From Amblyornis subalaris (lineage: Eukaryota; Chordata; Aves; Passeriformes; Ptilonorhynchidae): 64,000 nt of DNA. Positions 59,702 to 64,000 of the stretch are shown piece after piece. Where the stretch lies: NCBI GenBank assembly GCA_018881555.1, contig JACAXG010000012.1, positions 4,116,663 to 4,180,662 of the forward strand. The letters run 5' to 3'. The notes beneath the pieces are model-generated. The model had not been told where the DNA came from. It saw only the letters and a list, made by a program, of their open reading frames with translations, and did no database searches. How positions within the stretch are numbered: the first letter of the stretch is position 1; each line of letters starts with the position of its first letter. A program made the position numbers and the translations under genes.

Positions 59702-59770
59702 AATTAATATAGCTCAGAAGACATGGATACAATTCTTGGCTCTGCTTCAGATTTCCTGTGCAATAGATAG
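59702..59770 (+). repeat. MIR/CORE-type SINE fragment
   Basis: 'tagctcagaagacatggata', 'caattcttggctctgcttca' and 'gatttcctgtgcaa' follow in order the familiar MIR phrases 'ctcaggagacctgggttc', 'aattcccggctctgcc' and 'gacttcctgtgtgac'. MIR-like SINEs are ancient, inactive tRNA-derived elements still traceable in birds. Only the central part is readable, and the tRNA-like head is not recognised. Confidence 0.5.
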
Positions 59771-62700
59771 TATATGGAACTATTTTTATAAGTGACTTGG
59801 CTTAAGAGAACAAGATTCTTTAGTCTTTGCCCAGATGACCTCTTGGCTCTGCTTCACAGTCCCTTTTGGAAAAAGCTGCAGCAGCTAAAGAAATCACTAC
59901 TCTGTAGAAATTATTGAAACTAAAACCCACCCACTCTCTGAAGAATGTGTGGAGCCCATTAAAAAGGCACAGAGGAGTGGTGCGTAAATATCCCAGCTGC
60001 TGAAATTCATTGCCTTATATATTAATGTCTTTAAAAAAAAAAAACTTAATTAAAGTGAATATACCAGGCTGTGAACAATGGCAAATGATGGCTTTGATTC
60101 ACAATCCCACTTGGATTCGACTGCAGGAGCAGAAGAAGTTACTGCACCTCTTTGGCAGTTACTCAGTCACTGCAGCTAAAATGGTGAAAGATGACCAGCC
60201 TATAATCCAATTCTGGTTTTCAGGCTATAATCTAATAATCATTTTCAGCCAGCCACGGAGCTGTAATTACCAAACGTCTGCAGTGAGTGACCAAACATTC
60301 TAGATAGAAGTGAAAGCTGATAAAGGTAAAAAGAAAGAGAAGCAGTAGAATGAATACATTTTAAGGTTACCTTGATGGCATCTTTTCCAGAACAGAGAAT
60401 GGAGGGAAATAACAGCCTTAAAGCTTGCCACCTCACCTGAGAATCAGCCACCAACAGCCAAAGACAAGGAAGTCCCAGGAATGACATCCAACAGATTTCT
60501 GGCAACAGCTGCATGCCTATGGTACAGCAGATCCACAAGCCAAAACCAGCAGCGAAGAGGTTATTGGATACTACCTGTAGATTTATTCAAAATTTTGTTG
60601 AAGAAGGTCAAACCTTGCTGTTGTGGAATCCACTCTGACAAGCTCAGCCTTGAACACAGGCTGGAAAGGGGCAGAAGAAATTCCTTTTCTGCTACTATCA
60701 CCAAAATAACGAGCACCCTTTCCCAGCTACTAGGAAAAAGGACAATTCCCGAGCATCACCTTGGGAAACACATTCATACTTCTGAGGACTGTTCAAGCTA
60801 CCTATGCTGTGAATTCCGTGATTTGAGACTGCCCTACTTCTACTTCTGTTAATAGTCTCAGTCCTGTATGAGGCTTCTCAGACTTATCATAATAAGAATA
60901 CTAGCTTAATGTACTGCTTTGCATACTAAAGAATAAACCTCATGGTGCATTTTTATAGGATCTAAGACTTTTATATATAGTATCACCAGCATGTACTGAA
61001 TCAAAATTATCCTTTTAAAAACAAGTTAAATGAGAAGCAGTGCAGAGAGGAAGGGGCTACTTCTAACCATTGTTGATTATATCAACTCCAGTTTTATCAC
61101 TGTTCCCTGTTTTGTTTCTTTGGCATGTCAAGGCATTGTCCACACCCAGCCCTTTATGAAACAACACCCTGATGCTGCACCAGGCTTTTCCTGCAAACAA
61201 AGTGACTTTCATACAAGCTCCCTTTCAACTTCAAAAGTAAAAAAATTTTTGTAGTTATTAATGATCCATTCTTGTGACTATCCATGGGTGAAGGGCATTT
61301 GCCTCACTCGCAACTTTAATAGCAAATAATTAATGAGGTGTTGGAAATTAACAACAATTAACAATGCCTGGGAACAACAGCAGAAGGTGTTTGATCCTCT
61401 TTGGACGAAGTTGAGAGAATTTGTTTCTCCAGCTTGTGCCTGCAAGGAGGGAGAGCTGGAGGGAGATTTCTGATGCGATCCTCCTTCTTCTACATCACCT
61501 TGCTGAAAGTCATTACAGTGACTTGTCAAGTTGAAAAGAGAACAGGAAGGCCTGTGTCTTTGAGGTACAGGTACATCAATTCTAGCTTCCGTAAGGACTT
61601 GGAACCTCAAGTTCACATCCTTCAAGAAGATAAACCAAGAACTTTTTAAGTGGGATCATAAGCCCAGACTTTTCGCAGTAACTACATAATTTCTGTAGTA
61701 AATACAACATTCTCCTCTTTTATATGCAACTATTCATGGTGACATCATGGTTGCAGAATGTGTGCATGTCTTTTGAAAGGATAGATATGCTCATGGAAGA
61801 TGTTGTGCCACAGCTCAGGCAATACAGCAAGAATATTCTGGGAATATTAACTGTAGCCTTGTTTTGTCCTTTTGGGCTTGCCCAAGCAAAGACAAGACAC
61901 TTGATCTAATGTAGTACAGACAGTCCATTTCCTCTTATGCTATATGCAAATAAATCACTTTAATAAACAGGCTAAATAGTCATAAAAATATGCAAGATAG
62001 TCATAGGCACACATAGGAAGAAAAATGGGACTATTCCCCTCTGAGTGATATATTTACCATCTTCCACAAAAATTAAAAGCTGATGAAGAAATTCAGTTAT
62101 GTTTTTCCCCAGCTGATGCTCATGCTCCACTCAATACAGCAAACAGGAAGATAAAAACTTCAAGATAAGCAGTCAAGTCCCCACTCCAAGTCCTCATCAT
62201 GATTTTGCAGAAAAATCTGCTATAATTGAGCTGAAGAACATAACTGTGTCTGTTTACTCTCTCTCTAAATTTGAACAAGCAGCTGTCGAAACAACTAGTG
62301 CTGACCTTTTCCCTTAGTGGAGAGCAAAAGAAATACAGAAATTGTTCAGGAACCTCTCCAAAACACACAAAGTTTCTTCAGCCTTCTAGCTTGGAATCCT
62401 TCGCTTTTAGCCTGTGGGATGTAATTTAAAGTGTTGCCCAATGCCCAAGAAAAATCTACAGCATACAGCAAGAAAACAGATAGAGGAAAAATTCTTTCCC
62501 CTGAATAAATGAAATGCAATAATATTTCAATCTCTTGATTTAAATATGAAATTGGGAGTGTCTCATTTCTAAGAATGAAATTACACAGTAGAACTAAATT
62601 ATACTGGTACATCACACTCTGCCTCTTGCCTTTCTCCAGGTGAACAGAAAACACTTCGACAAATAATGTTCTAGATGTAAAATATCAATTTTCTCCCAGC

Positions 62701-64000
62701 ATGAGTTCAATCAAGGATCCCAATTTACAATCCCTGAATATCCACATTTTTGGAACATGGTGTTACTACTGGCATTTCTATACTCAATGGGGAATTTTAG
62801 AAAGGATAAGAAGAAATAATATCTCTTTTTGCCCATGTTTAATGTTGCACGTTTAAGACACTGGCCCCAAGAGTAATTTTTTCTGTTCTCTTACAGTTTA
62901 GTGTGATGCAGAGACTAGAGCTGATAACTCCATTTTCAAATGCAAATTCCATATTCAGGAAATGTAACAGAATGCACATCAATTGTTTTTTGCCTTTGGT
63001 TTCACAGTGTAGAGGTGATTTCTTGCACTGTGGATCTGATAATCAGTAAAAATTAATGAATGTACATACCACTTTTCAGTATTATACTCACAACTTTATA
63101 TTTCAATCAGGCACTACCAGGTTCCACAATTTATTACCTATATTACTCAGATTTGCAATGGGAAAACCTTAAAGTAACATTGCAAATACTGCGGCATGAT
63201 TAAAAATATGCATAGAATGGTATCCTGCAATACATGAAACGATAATTTGAAAAAATTAGTTTGTTTGTAGCACAAACTCAAGCAAAGTATGGTGGATGCT
63301 ACTCCATCCTTTTTCTCCAGAGCCACGTAACATGAAAAACACAAAATAAGAAGAGTATATCAGAATATAAAATTCAGAGACCAGGTCTGCAGCTGTAGGA
63401 GTCTTGTCTGTAAAGAATAAGATGGGGAAAGACTGGAGAATGTTTACAGAGATAAAACAGATACAAGAAACTTCAGAGGCTTCCGTGTGAGGTTAAGCCT
63501 CCACTTTTCAGGTCAACTGCTGTGTACAAATTTGTCATTCAGTGCATTGTGACTAAGTGATGGGAGCTCTATTTCATTTATATCTACAGGCAAGGGTCAA
63601 ACACCGTATGCCCAAACTGATAGCAGACAGTTTCAGCTGAGCAAATCAGGTAGAGAAGGAATGCACTTCAACTGTTTTTAGCATCCCATTGGCTTTATCT
63701 GTACTTCTAGGCATGACAGCATGCATGGTATTTATGGCTTAAAAGAATTTCCGTCTGTAAGTTTATCACCTTGTAAAAATCAGTGAAAAAATGACTTAGA
63801 TATACCAAACCCAGCTTACAACAGGGCAGATACATTTTATTCTCACTTTGTACACCAGAAAACCTATTAGCATGTTGTTATTTAAAGGTTTCACTATTAG
63901 AGCTCTGCTGTGTTTCAGAAGAGCCAAACTGCTTCAGCTTAGCAGGTCCAGCTACTGCTTTACTCTGCCTCCAAGGTCATAACCAGATGCCTATGGAAGA
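59771..64000. other. Unique AT-rich non-coding DNA
   Basis: About 4.2 kb with no recognisable gene. Open frames of 97 codons (60010-60303) and 123 codons (60481-60852) on the plus strand show no known domain. A perfect octamer 'atgcaaat' is at 61944-61951, isolated. Confidence 0.55.

Noticed and set aside
60481..60852. 123-codon open frame on the plus strand with several cysteines
   Set aside because: Cysteine spacing fits no zinc-finger or secreted-peptide pattern I know, and there is no signal peptide.
1..64000. Endogenous retrovirus, tRNA, rRNA, CRISPR array or bacterial-type operons
   Set aside because: No paired long terminal repeats, primer-binding site, retroviral protein motifs, cloverleaf structures, rRNA signatures or regularly spaced direct repeats were seen. 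Composition and CR1 content indicate a vertebrate nuclear genome.

Overview
The window looks like nuclear DNA from a bird. The main evidence is CR1, the dominant LINE family of avian genomes. One long CR1 copy (9057-9840, minus strand) carries readable reverse-transcriptase remains, a shorter young copy lies at 7290-7424, and three clearly older fragments lie at about 1545-1632, 33930-34110 and 47200-47395. Remnants resembling old amniote MIR/CORE-type SINEs fit the same picture. The DNA is AT-rich with a few GC-rich islands. Nine isolated N bases (458, 3525, 7419, 9207, 23709, 27541, 39151, 43498, 44026) mark it as draft assembly.

I find no convincing protein-coding gene, tRNA, rRNA or CRISPR array. 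Open frames are short, often overlap on both strands, and match no family I recognise except the CR1 reverse transcriptase. The window is best described as a gene desert or the inside of a very large intron.

Layout. 1-5 kb: unique AT-rich DNA with a CpG cluster (3770-4035) followed by a possible enhancer block (4050-4760). 5.8-7 kb: a diverged direct duplication about 930 bp apart. 7.3-9.9 kb: two CR1 copies in opposite orientation. 10-33 kb: mostly featureless, with an X-box-like site (10364-10377), a 90-bp pyrimidine tract (14851-14940), possible enhancers (17415-17660, 29140-29400) and an open-frame cluster (25505-25951). 33-39 kb: an old CR1, decayed SINE-like segments, a TAAT-rich block, and a segment at 38158-38570 with an acceptor-like 5' edge and a poly(A)-signal 3' edge that could be a non-coding terminal exon. 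39-52 kb: almost nothing except one old CR1. 52.7-53.5 kb: the most unusual patch, with a TATA-like box, a GC-rich CpG-enriched segment, a CTCF-like site, C- and G-rich tracts able to form quadruplexes, and a perfect short palindrome. 54-64 kb: SINE-like remnants, a dense homeodomain-site cluster (57300-57510) and a 77-nt imperfect hairpin (57822-57898).

No genes can be shown to work together here. If the window has a function, it is most likely long-range regulation of a gene outside it. That is inference from sequence texture and needs cross-species alignment.
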